Part shown: positions 22,831 to 35,410 of the stretch, piece after piece
Layout of the letters: every line of letters starts with the position of its first letter
How positions within the stretch are numbered: position 1 is the first letter of the stretch
DNA from: Neoarius graeffei
Taxonomy: Eukaryota; Chordata; Actinopteri; Siluriformes; Ariidae
Length of the DNA stretch: 64,000 nucleotides
Assembly: GCF_027579695.1 (NCBI RefSeq)
Contig: NC_083578.1
Coordinates: 5,312,460 to 5,376,459, forward strand
Direction of reading: 5' to 3'
Translations under genes and position numbers: made by a program
Notes under the pieces: generated by a model
What the model was told of the DNA's origin: nothing
Database searches by the model: none
The model's input: the letters and a program-made list of their open reading frames with translations, nothing else

Positions 22831-23922
22831 ACACAGGCATCATTTGAAGTTGACATGTTGGTTTCAGCTTCATTCCCCATATTGGATGGAGTTAATTTAC
22901 CCATAATGCTCACTGTTTAGCTACAGTTAAGCTGAAATGTGATGATTTTTAAGCTCACACATGTGATGTTAATTTTTACAGGTCTGTGAGCAGAGAAACA
23001 CTGGAGTGTTTGCTGAAATCGCTTTATCTGTTAAACATCTGCTTTATTCCGAACAATTAGAACCTGCTGAGAAATGAGCATTTCATAATATGTACATCTG
23101 CGTCTGTATTATCACTTTCCTTAATGTAAGACCAGCTTTCTCTCAGATTTTGCTGAAACTGGTGTTAAATATCTTGATTATAGGCTTTATAAGAGTTCTT
23201 GAGTAGAAATTTGGCAAACTGAGCTGAGATACTACATTCAGCTTAAAAATGTATAAATTAATTCCTTATAATGCATCTGAAAGTTATGAAATAATTAATT
23301 ACTATTACAGAAGTAAATGTAGCCTTGTAAAAATTTCATTATTAAATCATTAGCGGGCGGCACGGTGGTGTAGTGGTTAGCGCTGTCGCCTCACAGCAAG
23401 AAGGTCCTGGGTTCGAGCCCCGGGGCCGGCGAGGGCCTTTCTGTTTGGAGTTTGCATGTTCTCCCCGTGTCCGCGTGGGTTTCCTCCGGGTGCTCCGGTT
23501 TCCCCCACAGTCCAAAGACATGCAGGTTAGGTTAACTGGTGACTCTAAATTGACCGTAGGTGTGAATGTGAGTGTGAATGGTTGTCTGTGTCTATGTGTC
23601 AGCCCTGTGATGACCTGGCGACTTGTCCAGGGTGTACCCCGCCTTTCGCCCGTAGTCAGCTGGGATAGGCTCCAGCTTGCCTGCGACCCTGTAGAAGGAT
23701 AAAGCGGCTAGAGATAATGAGATGAGATGAAATCATTAGCGCCCCCTACAGTCTATTTTAACCTGGATCACTTCCTTAGTTTTAGTGATGCTGTTTATTA
23801 CGATTCAATACTAACAGTTATCTGTAAATTTCTGGTTTTGTATCATCAGTCACTTAAATTTCATTTTAATGGTAAAAACTGGATTGATTTTTGATTCTGT
23901 AGGGATGCTGACTCTTAATAAA
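22831..23922 (+). other. DAB1 3' region, probable 3' UTR with poly(A) signal
   Basis: No further coding exon is seen. AATAAA at 23917-23922 is the first standard polyadenylation signal on this strand that I can find after the stop. If it is the one used, the SINE at 23355-23729 would be part of the transcript. An earlier, non-standard signal is possible. Confidence 0.4.
23355..23729 (+). mobile_element. Full-length DANA/Mermaid-like SINE in the DAB1 3' region
   Basis: Target duplication AAATCATTAGC at 23344-23354 and 23730-23740. The head GGGCGGCACGGTGGTGTAGT carries the polymerase III A-box region, with a B box GGTTCGAGCC near 23411. The tail is GATAATGAGATGAGATG. Confidence 0.95.
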
Positions 23923-24486
23923 CTTTTGGTTGTAAAAGAAATTGCTGTAAAATTTTCTTTAAAACAGTAAATGACTTAAATTCTATTCATAAATATAATT
24001 TGACAGATTTATATATGTTGCATTATATAGCTGATGAAATTAACACAGTTCTTATGAGTAAACTTTTAATCCTGCTGTATTTCTGTGGCGTCATTACGAC
24101 TGGATTATGCATTCTGAACTTAATTCAAGCTGAAGTGGAGAATCAGGTCCTGTTTGGGGTCGGGAGCTTCACTTCCTCTGGGGGAAAAAAACAATGCATA
24201 AATAATACTACTAATAATAATGAAATGAATTTAAAAATGAAATGGTTTTCAGTGTGATGGATCATTCTGAGTTTATAAGATGATGCTTTTAATCAGGAGA
24301 GTCATTGAGCTGATTCTAAAATGTGTTCTTTAGCTTTGAAAACACTCAGCTGAAATCTGGTCATTATTTTTAATTTGCAACACCAGAAAATATACACAAT
24401 GATTTGATTTACTGTCTACTTTCTATAACAGTGCATTTATTATTCTGTCAGAAAATTTTAATCATGTAAGCGAAGCATAATGTTAC
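23741..24486. other. Intergenic, no gene recognised
   Basis: Unique-looking AT-rich DNA; the 85-codon frame at 24000 has no recognisable domain. Confidence 0.55.
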
Positions 24487-24645
24487 ACTACAGGCATTTA
24501 TCAGACACTCTTAACCAGAGCAGCATACAACGTACCATGAGCAGCCTGGGGAGCAGTTGGAGATTAGGTTTATTGGTCCAGGGAACCGAACCAGCAACCT
24601 TTTGTTCCCAAAGCTGCTTCTCTAACCATTAGGCCATGGCTTCCA
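24487..24645 (-). mobile_element. tRNA-derived SINE of a second family
   Basis: On the minus strand: head GAAGCCATGGCCTAATGGTT with A-box-like CTAATGGTTAG, B-box-like GGTTCGGTTCC, then CAGGCTGCTCATGG. The 3' end is TAAGAGTGTCTGATAAATGC, a tail shared by many fish SINEs. Confidence 0.75.
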
Positions 24646-25061
24646 AACATAAATAAAGCACAGAGGTGACCAGCTGAGAGTTAAGTGTGATATTTACAGG
24701 CCTAACTGTGACTTCCTTTCAGTCATGGGATTTGACCTCACAACCTTTGGATCAGTAAGATCAAATCTTGTAGCCTGAGATTGAGAAATACTTTAACATG
24801 TGGAGTTTCAGCTGTGAGTGAAAGGTATAAACCATATTACAGCTTTCAAATCTGGAACAGGATTCCACCCTGGTATAGCACCAATGTCCTATTTCATTCA
24901 AAGTGGCTTACAATTCAGATAGGTTATAATTGAACAGGTGAGGGTTCGAGCAGGTTAGGGTTCAGGATGTATGGATGTACAGGTTGTGGATGATTTCAAT
25001 TTCTTATTACAGTAATAGCCTGACTTGCTTGAGTGAAATAAAAGAAACAAGTTTCACAATA

Positions 25062-25432
25062 GGTGGCACAGTGGTGTAGTGGTTAGCACTGTCACCTCAC
25101 AGCAAGAAGGTTCTGGGTTCAAGCCCAGTGGCTGACGGGGGCCTTTCTGTGTGGAGTGTGCATGTTCTCCCCGTGTCTGTGTGGGTTTCCTCCGGGTGCT
25201 CCGTTTTCCCCCACAATCCAAAGACAAGCAGGTTAGGATAATTGGTGGCTCTAAATTGACCGTAGGTGTGAATGTGAGTGTGAATGGTTGTGTGTCTCTC
25301 TGTGTCAGACCTGTGATGACCTGGTGACTTGTCCAGGGTGAACCCCGCCTCTCACCCATAGTCAGTTGGGATAGGATCCAGCTTGCCTGCGACCGTACAC
25401 AGGATAAGCAATTACGGATAATGGATGGATGG
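25062..25432 (+). mobile_element. Diverged DANA/Mermaid-like SINE with GGAT tail
   Basis: Target duplication AAGTTTCACAATA at 25049-25061 and 25433-25445. The order of blocks is as in the other copies but with more substitutions and an ATGGATGGATGG tail, so it is an older subfamily. Confidence 0.9.
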
Positions 25433-25644
25433 AAGTTTCACAATAACAGCGTCACACTCACTGATATTAAAAGTGATTTTGGCTGCAGTGTAATAAACCC
25501 ACGAGTCAGAAATCATCATCTTTCAGTCTCTTGCTCTCACTGCTTATGTGTAGGTGATTATGCTGTATGTTAGCATTTGGCTAACATGAAGATGTAAAAC
25601 ATAGAGGAAATCTGAAATCAGCGGGATGTGTTTGAGGAAATATT

Positions 25645-26075
25645 TACACTGATCAGCCATAACATTAAAACTACTGATCAGTGAAGTGAATATTATTGAT
25701 CATCTCATTACAGTGGCACCAATCAAGTGGTGGGATATATTAGGCAGCAAGAAAGAGAACAGTCAGTTCTTGAAGTTGATGTGTTGGAAGCAGGAAAAAT
25801 GGCTAAGTGTATGAATCTGAGCAACTTTGCCAAAACTGTGATGGTGAGATGACTGGGTCTGAGCATCTCCAATATGATACATCTTGCGGGGTGTTCCCGG
25901 TATGCAGTGGTTAGTACTGAACAAAAGTGGTCCAAGGAAAGACAACCGGTGAACTGGCGACAGGGTCATGGGTGCCGAAGGCTCATTGATTCACATAGCA
26001 CATATGGTACCATCCAGAAGAACAGAAGACCTACTGTAGCACAAAATGCTGAAAAAGTTATTGCTGGCTAAAACA
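25645..26075 (+). pseudogene. Tc1-like element fragment: 5' end and transposase DNA-binding domain
   Basis: The leader CACTGATCAGCCATAACATT and the text from ATG 25799 (MAKCMNLSNFAKTVMV, stop, then LAGCSRYAVVSTEQKWSKER and RQGHG) match the helix-turn-helix start of a fish Tc1-like transposase. It breaks off after EKVIAG. Stops and deletions make it non-coding; the catalytic domain is absent. Confidence 0.75.
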
Positions 26076-27014
26076 GAAAGGTGTCAGGTCTATAAAGGTG
26101 TCGCTGGTTCACCCTTATTCACATTTTATACATTTGTGTAGATCTATAACCATTGTATTGCTTTTAAAAAGACTGCTTGCATTCCCACTTACATCTGCCT
26201 CCCATTCCCTGACTGATATTGGGAATACTGTATTTATGAAATCAGTTATTCCAGGCTGTAATGTAAAAATGAGGTAGAGTCAGACATTATGCCATGCCTC
26301 AATAACTCATGAAGAAATAATCTATAAATAAATGTAATCTTGGACCTAATATGTTATGTCCATGGAAATTTTAGCATAAAAAAGCTATATTGCTCTTTGG
26401 AATAGCCAAAGATATTGCAGTGTATAATGAACTCCCAAATAATGAGATTTCATTTGTGATTGCAATACATAGCATAAAAGCAAGACATAAAAAAATAAAT
26501 TTAACCCAATTTTATGTACAAATGGAAATGCATAAGCATAAAAGAACCATTTTAAATATTGTTTTATAATTTTATCCATTATATTAAGGCTGAATAGTCA
26601 TATGTAAAAGATCTTATCGATTTTCAATCATTGAGGTTTTTTTTTCTTAATTTAACAATACAGTATGTGTTTACCCACAATTATTGTCCACATTTTTTAA
26701 TTATATTTTTGTTGCCAGCATACCACACTGTGCGCCTGACAAACATCACGTGCAATGTGGCCATGATATAATACACTGATGTAATAAAATACTGTGTGGA
26801 TTCAGTGTTCTGGATTATTTTATGCTCCACATTATGGAAAACATTCCCATTGTTAAAGCTGATCAAGCACTCATCTGATACAGTTACAGCTCACTTCCAG
26901 TAAGTGTAGTTTAAATTTTTGCTCATCAAAATGCCATTTATACATCCAGGATTGCATATTTATATATACACATTATTATACAGTAAGCAAACACTCAGTT
27001 CTGATCGTCAATAT
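26076..27014. other. Intergenic, no gene recognised
   Basis: AT-rich DNA. The short frames have no recognisable domain and no clear repeat ends were seen. Confidence 0.55.
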
Positions 27015-28380
27015 ATTGGCTGTGGGAGAAATGGGCAGGCGTGAAATCCTGAGTGACTTTTATAAGAGCCAGAACCTTATTGCCAGATGACTGGGTTTGG
27101 AGCATCGCTGGTAAGGCTTATGGGCTGCTCCCACTCAGCATTTGTGAGTTCTGACTGAATGTGGTCTGCGGAGGAACAAACCATGAACCAGCACCGGGGG
27201 GTTGTGTGCCTGAGGCTGATTGACAGAGAGAGCAATGAAGCCCATCCCATCTGATCTAAACCAGGGTTGTAGTTGAGTCACTAAACCTCAAGTCCGAGTC
27301 CAGTCTCGAGTCCCCAGTGTTCAAGTCTGAGTCAAGTCCAAGTCATTAAATAAAATTTCAAGTCAAGTCCACAATTGGTCTGAGTCAAATCCGAGAACAA
27401 GACTCCAACTCCAACCACACAATTTGACGATGTCTGTTTCAGTGCCATTAACATTAGTTTGTTCTTGAACATGCCGTATGAACAGGTGAATGTGCTTCTC
27501 TTTATCAGGGAGTGTGAAGTATTCTGTCAGAGATGGTTGGGAGACGGATGTAAGTGCAGAAGGTGTGTTTATTAATACAAGTGAAGATGGTAAACAATCC
27601 AGAACGGCAGGCAAAATCGCAAAACGGTGAAACAGGCGATATGTCGAGCGAGGCACAAACAGGCTATCGTAGACTCGGCAGGATCAAAGACGAGAAATAG
27701 GGAATCAGGGATCAGGAAACCAAACAAGGAAATTAGGCTCGGTAATGTATCAGTTTAATGCAGGCACGCTGATTGCACCTTAATCCTGTGCAGGTGCAAG
27801 TCATTTATAGCGTGTGTGAGAGTCCGCTTGTCGCGTGCGATGTCCAGAGCGCCCGAGAGTCTATCTGATGCACGCGCCAAGGCACGCAGGTGTGACACTC
27901 TTGCACGAAATTAGTACAAAAATTAATGTAGCTATAAATATCTTATGCCAAATTATTATCCTATGTGACAAAAAATAAAGAAAAAATCAGAGTCCTTGTC
28001 TCCAATTTATGAGTCCGAATGCAGTTAATGCCTGTCTGAGTCATCAGTGCTCAAATCCAAGTCAAGTAACAAGTCCTTAAAATCAGGACATGAGTCGGAC
28101 TCCGGTCTGAGTCCTGGACTCGAGTACTTCAAGCCTGATCTAAACCAACAGGAGGGCTACTGTGGCACAGAAAAGCACAGACGATATTAATGATGGTTAC
28201 AGGAGGAATGTGTAACAAAACACAGCACATCACACCCTTTTGTGTATGGGGCTGCATAGCTGGAGACTGGTCAGAGTGCCCATGCTAAACCTTTTGTACC
28301 ATCAAAAGCACCTACAATGGGCATGCAAATATCAACCTTGGGACAATGGAAGAAGATCACCTAGTCAGATCATCATGTTA
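27015..28380 (+). pseudogene. Degraded Tc1-like transposase, split by a hAT element
   Basis: The left part begins MGRREILSDFYKSQ.. with stops soon after, resembling the start of the transposase family at 25.8 kb. The text continues after the hAT insertion as TGGLLWHRKAQTILMMV and KSTYNGHANINLGTMEEDHL, which corresponds to the middle of Tc1 transposase up to the first catalytic region. Multiple stops are present and the end is missing. Confidence 0.6.
27262..28137. mobile_element. Non-autonomous hAT element (876 bp)
   Basis: Perfect 8-bp target duplication ATCTAAAC at 27254-27261 and 28138-28145. The ends are CAGGGTTGTAGTTGAGTC and GACTCGAGTACTTCAAGCCTG, inverted. Many subterminal AAGTCCGAGTC-type repeats sit near both ends. 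No transposase; the inside (27430-27930) is of unknown origin. Confidence 0.88.
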
Positions 28381-29949
28381 TTATATCTTAACATCATGCT
28401 AAAATGATGGACAGCTCATTTAAAACCAATGGGACTGAGTTCAGCTTTTCAGCTGTCTAAAGCGCATCATTTTACAGCATCATCATTTTCATGCTCCACT
28501 GGGATTTAATCAGAGTTTCCTGCCCTGTTCCATCTTCTTCAAACCAACATTATATTATTACGCCTCTTATTCAACAGGACATCACTATAATATATTTAAA
28601 GAATAAGTGTTTCTTTATTCTTTAGACTTTCATGGCAGGCTTTTCAACATATTTTTTTCCGAGAAACTGATGATGCAATAATATCCCTGCCCTGTGATTG
28701 GCTCACATTTGGAAATGGTTTCAGTGAACTTCTCCAAGATGCGTGTTTAGTAACTGTGGGGCTTTTTTTTTTTTTTTAGCATAAAGTTTGCTGTCTCTCT
28801 CAGAAAAAAAGAGTACTTAACTTTACCATTCTTTATTGCTGGAGGGGTACCTTTTGTACCTTTATTATGTATCTTTCAAATGGAAATGGAGAAATAGCAT
28901 ACTTTAATGGAAGGTACATAATTAGACTGGAATTATCTTTAAAGCTGTAAAAGCCAACATTTGCACCTTTCAGTGCATATAAATAATGTTGAATTGGATT
29001 TAATGTGTACAATTGCTGGACATTTTAAATATTAATTAAAAAAAAAAACTACATACACCAACAAATAGCCACAGTGTCATTGTACACATTTAAATGACAA
29101 GTCTAATATTTCAATAGTTTGAATAGGATTATGTTAAGGGGTACAATAAATATTGTACTATGTGATTCCTCTCTCCTTAATATTTATGGAGAAAATAGCA
29201 AAGCAATCAGCCATCTATCAACTTAATGCAACCTTTACATGAGCTAAATGAGTCAGAGGTTCAGTTCCTCCATGTTTTGTGATTCCCTCTTTCTTCATCT
29301 GACCTCATGCATACATATGAACACATACAGCACAAACACAGTGACGTCTAGTGGAGATACTGAGGCATCAGTGTTCATTTCAAATACATAATAGTACAGT
29401 ACAGAGTTCATACAGTTTGAAAAACAGCCTTTCAGTCCAATTCAAGGTTACAGATATGTTCTTTTATTTATCTTTTAGAAAGGCCGTGAACATAAGAGAA
29501 AGGAACAGAGCTGACAAAGTGTGACCTTTGAAAGTGTTGGTGGATTTGATTGTGGGGAAAGTCCTGAAATATTCAGACTGTGTATTATTTTGTTTTACCG
29601 GTTGAGTTGTTGTGAGCATTCTGTAAAGTGCCTGTTGGAGAAATAAAGCAAGACCCAAAGCTAAATCAAAATCTGCTGATCTCCTGAGTCCTCCTTCCCA
29701 TCCACCTGCACACATACCAGGTTCGACAGTCTTTATATACAGGAAATTATTGCATAAAATATCTCTTCCTTATCTGACAAAGTTCGTAAATAAAGAGCTA
29801 CATATCACTGAACCAAGCACTCCCAATCTTTTTGCAGTCAGGAACAACTGTAACTGTAGAATAAACTTCACAGATCCCCACCAAACATATCATTATTGGA
29901 ATGTGAACAATATTATTTTGGATATTTGTTTTTTTTTCAGTATCATAAA
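28381..29949. other. Intergenic, no gene recognised
   Basis: Mostly unique AT-rich DNA. A short inverted feature GGTACCTTTTGTACC occurs at 28847-28861. No exon or domain was supported. Confidence 0.5.
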
Positions 29950-30281
29950 CCCTGGTTGTGCAGTGGTTAGCACTGTTGCCTCACAGCAAGAAGGTTCTGG
30001 GTTCAACCTTGTGGCCAGCTGGGGTCTTTCTGTGTGGCGTTTCCTCCAGGTTTTCTGATTTCCTCCCACAGTCCAAAGACATGTGGATTAGGTCAACTGG
30101 CTCCTCTAAATTTCCCACTGGTGTGAGTGTGAGTGTGATGGCTGTTCATCTCTGTGTTAGTCCTGCGACAGTCTGGTGAGCTGCCCAGGGTGAACTCCGA
30201 CTCTCACCTGAAATCATCTGGGATTGGCTTCAGGAACCCCCTCAACCCTGATAGATAAACAATATACATAATGGATGGATA
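29950..30281 (+). mobile_element. Old, diverged DANA/Mermaid-like SINE
   Basis: Recognisable blocks are TGTGCAGTGGTTAGCACTGT, CTCACAGCAAGAAGGTTCTG, CCACAGTCCAAAGACATG and an AATGGATGGATAG end. Internal deletions and many substitutions are present. Confidence 0.75.
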
Positions 30282-32455
30282 GTTTAATTATTATTGATTA
30301 TGCATCACAGACCCCCAGGGTGTCCTCAGATAACATTTTGAGAAACATTGCATTAAATCAGTAAAGGCCCTCAGCATTTTATTAAAATTATTTGATGGTA
30401 TAATATACACTCAGACTATCAGACCTCTGGTTTGAACCTAAGCTTGGTTTATTGTTTGTGTGGAATTTTGCATGTTCTCCCTGAGTTCCAGAGATTCCCC
30501 CAGGATTTCTTTTATCTTTTTTTTCATGTTATTGCAATGGGGTAAATCACAACCCACAATTATCCATGTTATTATATTTTATGTTGTGGTGATGATGATG
30601 ATGATGATGATGATTAGCCTGTTTGACCTAATAAAACCTCAATCACTATTGAGGATGAAAAGGAAAAAGAGAAGACAATTTTACCAGAAGCAGCAGAAAT
30701 ATACAAATCAAAGTGAGTGCGCTAGCCAGTTAGCCAACACGCTATAAAATGAGTGAAGCTTCTTCAGGAGTGATTTCCACTACAGGAGCAAAACTGAACA
30801 GAACATTTGTTCACATTGTGTCTGAAATGTGAGTTACTCCGACACTATACAGTTACTTTGTCGGATACGATATTAATTTCTTTTTACAGTCTTGTTGTAA
30901 AAAGGAAATTTGGCGGTTGGGATTAGCTACAGCACTCGGCCTGCAGTTTTGTGTCTACAGCTGAATCACAGCCATGTGGATATTTAGTATCACCACGCTC
31001 CTGTGAGTTTGTTATTGCTTCATTATCGCCCGCTTGAATGGATCTCAAACGAGTGGCCACTATTTTCCTGGCATTATAAATAAAAAAACAAACTGATTCA
31101 AAACTATGTCCATGTTAGATGTTTTTATAGACTCAAACTAAAGCAACAAATTTCATTAAATTCAGAAAAGTATGATTTCAGGAGCCCTAAAAACAAAGGC
31201 AGTTTTTTTTTCTCCTAAAAATCAGAGGACTCTTGATTCTGCAGCTTTCGGTCTTCTTTCTTCTTCGCTCATCTCCTCCTCAGGACAATCATCAGAAAGA
31301 GACACGGCCAGATGAGGTGTCATGAACAAACAAATGAATATTACTGTTCTTGATTATTTATTTTTTCAGACTTATTAGATCATAGATTTGATTATTCACT
31401 ACTCAGTATCATGATAACTTTCATATTTCTTGATAAAAATCATGTTAAATTATCTGACTGAGCCCGAGTCAGAAGTCAGTGATAAGTGTACGATCTGTCT
31501 GAAAACCACTGAAACTAAACACTATACCTCGGTACAATTAAAATAAAATCCATCCACTGTTCAGTAAATATCTGCTAGCTCATGAGCTGTTAATTAGCAG
31601 CAAAAGTTAGCTACATAAATGGAGGTTACCTTCGCAACAGACCAATTTCCATATTATATCTGTTGGAGTGACAACTGGTTCTGCCACGTTTGCCAAAATG
31701 TCCAGAACTCCAGTCTGGCACACTGAATTATGGGATTGTCTTCTGACTGGGACAGTCCTTTTCTCAGGAGCGCACAGATGCTGCCCCAAGAACGCTGCCT
31801 ACACAGGATGCCGTCTTCCGACTGGAACGCACCAGTCCTTCAGTGCACTTGGAATTAAACATTTAATTGTGGTTTTCTACTGGACGACTGGTTGAGATGT
31901 GTCTGTGCAAAAAGTGAAACATAGTTCAGTTCAGGAACCCTTGTGGGTTTTTTTAGAAATACTAAAGTAAAAGATGTGGGAATTTGACTACGCAGGCCGC
32001 CACACATATAATGTGCACTACAGAGTGTATACAGTGTTTACACAATGCTATTTAAGACCGTCTGTAGTGAACTGTACAGAACACCACAGCAGATTTATTC
32101 ACAAGAAAAGAGACGCCAGTATGTGTTTACTGACAAAACTACTTACGGTACAGATATCACTTCTAGCACAGACACTTTGTTTATTTTGTTTTTATTGTTA
32201 TAAAATGTGTACGATGCCAACCATAAAACAGAACAGGATACACAGCTTTTCATTTCTTTCTTTCTTTTTTAATTCTAAACCCCTTTTTCTATGTCAAGAA
32301 CAAAAGCTCAAAATTTCAGGAGCTGTAAAAATTAATGTCATTGTTGTTTGTTTGTTTGTTTAACCTTTGAAACCTAAACTTTTATTTTGTATTATTATTT
32401 CAGATCCTTTTTTTTTTTTACTATTTCAGGCACAAAACCTCAAAAATTCAGGAAT
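30282..32455. other. Upstream DNA of DAA, no gene recognised
   Basis: Contains a (GAT)n tract at about 30591-30614 and short simple repeats. Several short frames show no domain, and no transposon ends were recognised. Confidence 0.5.
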
Positions 32456-32590
32456 CTCTAATCTCATCTCATTATCTGTAGCCGCTTTATCCTGTTCTAC
32501 AGGGTCGCAGGCAAGCTGGAGCCTATCCCAGCTGACTACAGGTGAAAGGCGGGGTACACCCTGGACAAGTCGCCAGGTCATCACAGGGCA
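32456..32590 (-). mobile_element. 3' half of a DANA/Mermaid-like SINE
   Basis: Minus-strand copy lacking its tRNA-like head. Target duplication ATTCAGGAAT at 32446-32455 and 32591-32600, so it inserted already 5'-truncated. An ATT microsatellite follows (32600-32632). Confidence 0.88.
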
Positions 32591-32598
32591 ATTCAGGA

Positions 32599-32631
<33 letters not shown>

Positions 32632-32795
32632 GTTTTCTTGTTTGTTTGACTTTTGAAACCTAAAGACTATTCAGGAATTTAATTTCTTCCTTTTTGTGCT
32701 CCCAGTGTTTTAATTCTTTGTGTTTGTAATGATCAGCGCACCTCAGTATGGAAAGAGTAAAGGATCAGGAATTGTGAAACTCACTTGAGTGTCTG

Positions 32796-32810
32796 CCTGA
32801 ACCCAGCTGA
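32796..32810 (+). promoter_or_regulatory. X-box-like motif of DAA
   Basis: CCTGAACCCAGCTGA matches the X-box consensus CCTAGCAACAGATGA at 9 of 15 positions. It is weak alone, but it ends exactly 19 bases before a perfect Y-box core. Confidence 0.5.
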
Positions 32811-32829
32811 CTGTGAGGAGAGAACTGAT

Positions 32830-32837
32830 CTGATTGG
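32830..32837 (+). promoter_or_regulatory. Y box of DAA
   Basis: CTGATTGG is the classical MHC class II Y-box core bound by NF-Y, 114 bases before the ATG and at the expected spacing from the X-like motif. Confidence 0.7.
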
Positions 32838-32951
32838 ATGATTTATTTATCACTGACTCTGCACTCGGCTGTATTTCTGTCTCTATTCAGTGTGTGGAAG
32901 TCAGTGACAAGTGAATTCATCTGAGCTGCTGGTTTACTGACAAACTTCAGG

Positions 32952-33229
32952 ATGAAATTATTTCTCATCTTTTTCACACTAATGTGTGTGAGGGACACTG
33001 AATCACAGTGTAAGTGAGATATTTATTTATGTGTAAATTTGCTGTAATATTTTTGCCCAGTGGTAATTAGAAGAGTGTATATAAAGTGTTAATGGTGGTG
33101 TTTTGGTTATTAAGCTGTAGAGCTTGATTTAAATGAGACAGATCGTTTCAGATCATCACAAAAATGATGTGATTTTGTCAGTGATGATGATGTTTTTATC
33201 TCACTGTAGTAACAGGCTGCTGCAGTTTG

Positions 33230-33280
<51 letters not shown>

Positions 33281-33999
33281 CTCCAGTTAAACATCAACAC
33301 CTGCAAATAACCGAATGTTCAGAGAAGAATAAGGAGTTTATGTTAGGGTCCGATGGAGATGAGGAGTTTTATGCAGATTTTGAGAAGAAGAATGGAGTGA
33401 CAATGCTGCCTCCCTTCGCTGATCCGATTGAGTACCCTGGAGTGTACGAGCTTGCCGAGGGTGAAATGGCCGCCTGCCAACAAAACTTACAGGTGCTCAC
33501 AGAGGACTTTAAAGACCGGCCGGTGCCACAGGGTGAGAAACTCAGTGTTTATAGGAGCACAAATTTACCTTGATGATATTGAGTCTAAAATGATTTTCCA
33601 GCATGAAGATGTGAGATTTGTTGTAGATTTGACTGTAAATCACTGACCATTACACTGTCAGTAAACTACAGGAACAATCACAGTCTCCAGCCTGTAAAGC
33701 TCTCATTTACTGTACAATACTCTAATCTCACAGCCGACACTACAGCACTGCTGTCTCACACTATTTTCATTTCATAAAGGCTTTTTATTCGACTAAAACA
33801 TCCCAGAATGCACCACATCATCACAGCAGCTGTTTGCTTCGCCCCGAACACAAACTATTTATCAGTTAAATTTATAGAAATGAAGAAAGTTCTCTCTGAA
33901 CAGACTAACTGCTGAAGTGTGGGGTTTGTAAATCTAAATAAATCTTTTTTTAAATTTATTTTTTAATTTTTTTATTTTAAATCTTTTATTTCTATCCCC

Positions 34000-34031
<32 letters not shown>

Positions 34032-35410
34032 AATTATGGATTATGGAGCTAAAGGTAGATTTTATAATTGACTTGCTAGAAAATGTGAAGATGATCTGAG
34101 GCAGTAGGATGGCACATTACTCAGTCGTGAACACAAGCAGAGGGTTTATTTGTAAATAGTCATGTTCCATGTTCTTTCTCTGGCATCTGTTTATCATCTA
34201 TAAATGCTGAATGAAGTGTAATCCATTACATTTTATGTTTAATAAACCTGTAATAAAGCTGCTGTCCTCAGAATTCACGTTTAAAATCACAGCTTAGATT
34301 CCAGATTCCTGTTGGTTATTATTATATGGACACGAGTGTTTTACTGGGAAATACACCACTCATATTTTTCATAGGAGCTACATCCGGGACCTGAGTAACA
34401 CAGTCTCCAATATCTTCACTCATGAGGAAATTAATGAATTGTTTTGATAAATTTGGGGACTTTTTGTTTGTGAATGTGTCGATAGAATAAAAAGAAAATC
34501 ACTCAATAAAAACTTGCATTTTTCATACGAAATACATCGTGGATCTGAGTGACATAATTCCCAATATTTCACTCTGATGATGTCACTCCCAGTGTTTTCC
34601 CGCTGACTAGACGTGTGTTGTCAAAATGGTGAACCGTTTCAAAATTTAAATACTTTTGATTAACTTATGGTGGGTTTTTTTTGGATATGTTCATATAATA
34701 CAAATAATATTGCACATTGGCTTGAAGATATCAAGTTTATTTTCTCATGTTGAAAAATATTTCACTCGTTCGCTTCGCTCCCTCATGATGTATCCATTCA
34801 CCACTCAAAGATAAACTTCATATCTTCACACCACCGTGTAACATCCTCTATATATCGAAAGCCAGAAGAAATAATGAATGCATCACAGTCTCAGAGTCAT
34901 AACAATGGTGCACATGTGCTTTATATTTTTCTCCAGATGCCCCACAAAGCTCCATCTATCCCAAACAAAAGATGCAGCTGGGTTCAGAGAACATGCTCAT
35001 CTGTCATTCCGCACGATTTTTCCCTCCACCTGTTACTGTACGCTGGACCAAAAACAGTGTAGATGTGATGGAACAATCCACACTAAGCCGTTATTACCCG
35101 AATAAGGACAAAACCTACAACCAGTTCTCCCACCTGCCCTTCACTCCACAGGAAGGAGACGTTTACACCTGCACGGTGGAGCACGAGGCCCTGGAGACGC
35201 CCGACACCAAGACATGGGGTGAGACGGAGAGTTTAACTACTGATTCAGTCTTTCCTTCGAGTAGAAATAACCGTGTGTGTGTGTGTAGAGGTGGATGTTG
35301 AGCTTCCCAGTGTGGGTCCCTCTGTGGTCTGTGGAGTGGGTCTGGCTGTTGGACTGCTCGGAGTCGCTACTGGAACTTTCTTCCTCGTCAAAGGAAACAG
35401 ATGTAACTGA
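32952..35410 (+). CDS. DAA: MHC class II alpha chain (DAA-like), complete, four coding exons
   Basis: Exons: 32952-33009, 33287-33532, 34937-35218 and 35289-35410, all GT..AG and phase 1, giving 235 aa. Residues 1 to about 18 form the signal peptide (MKLFLIFFTLMCVRD..). 20-101 is the alpha-1 domain with cysteines 30 and 83; a disulfide here is usual in fish class II alpha. 102-195 is the alpha-2 Ig domain, with cysteines 124 and 180, RFFPPPVTVRWTKN and YTCTVEHEAL. 196-235 holds the connecting peptide and a GVGLAVGLLGVATGTFF membrane helix with a GxxxG-type pattern used for pairing with beta, then a short tail. A GTAA donor (35419) after the stop suggests a 3' UTR intron, common in alpha genes. 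Intact; probable partner of DAB1 or DAB2. Confidence 0.96.
33233..33278. repeat. (GT)n microsatellite abutting the DAA exon 2 acceptor
   Basis: About 23 GT units end 8 bases before exon 2 (33287), taking the place of most of the polypyrimidine tract; only TTCTCCAG remains. Confidence 0.95.
33533..34936 (+). other. DAA intron 2
   Basis: A 1.4-kb intron with a (CA)n tract at 34001-34031. No exon or mobile element was recognised inside. Confidence 0.8.

Noticed and set aside
23355-23729. tRNA gene called from the SINE head
   Set aside because: A-box and B-box sequences are present but the body is a retroposed SINE with target duplication, seen in many copies here.
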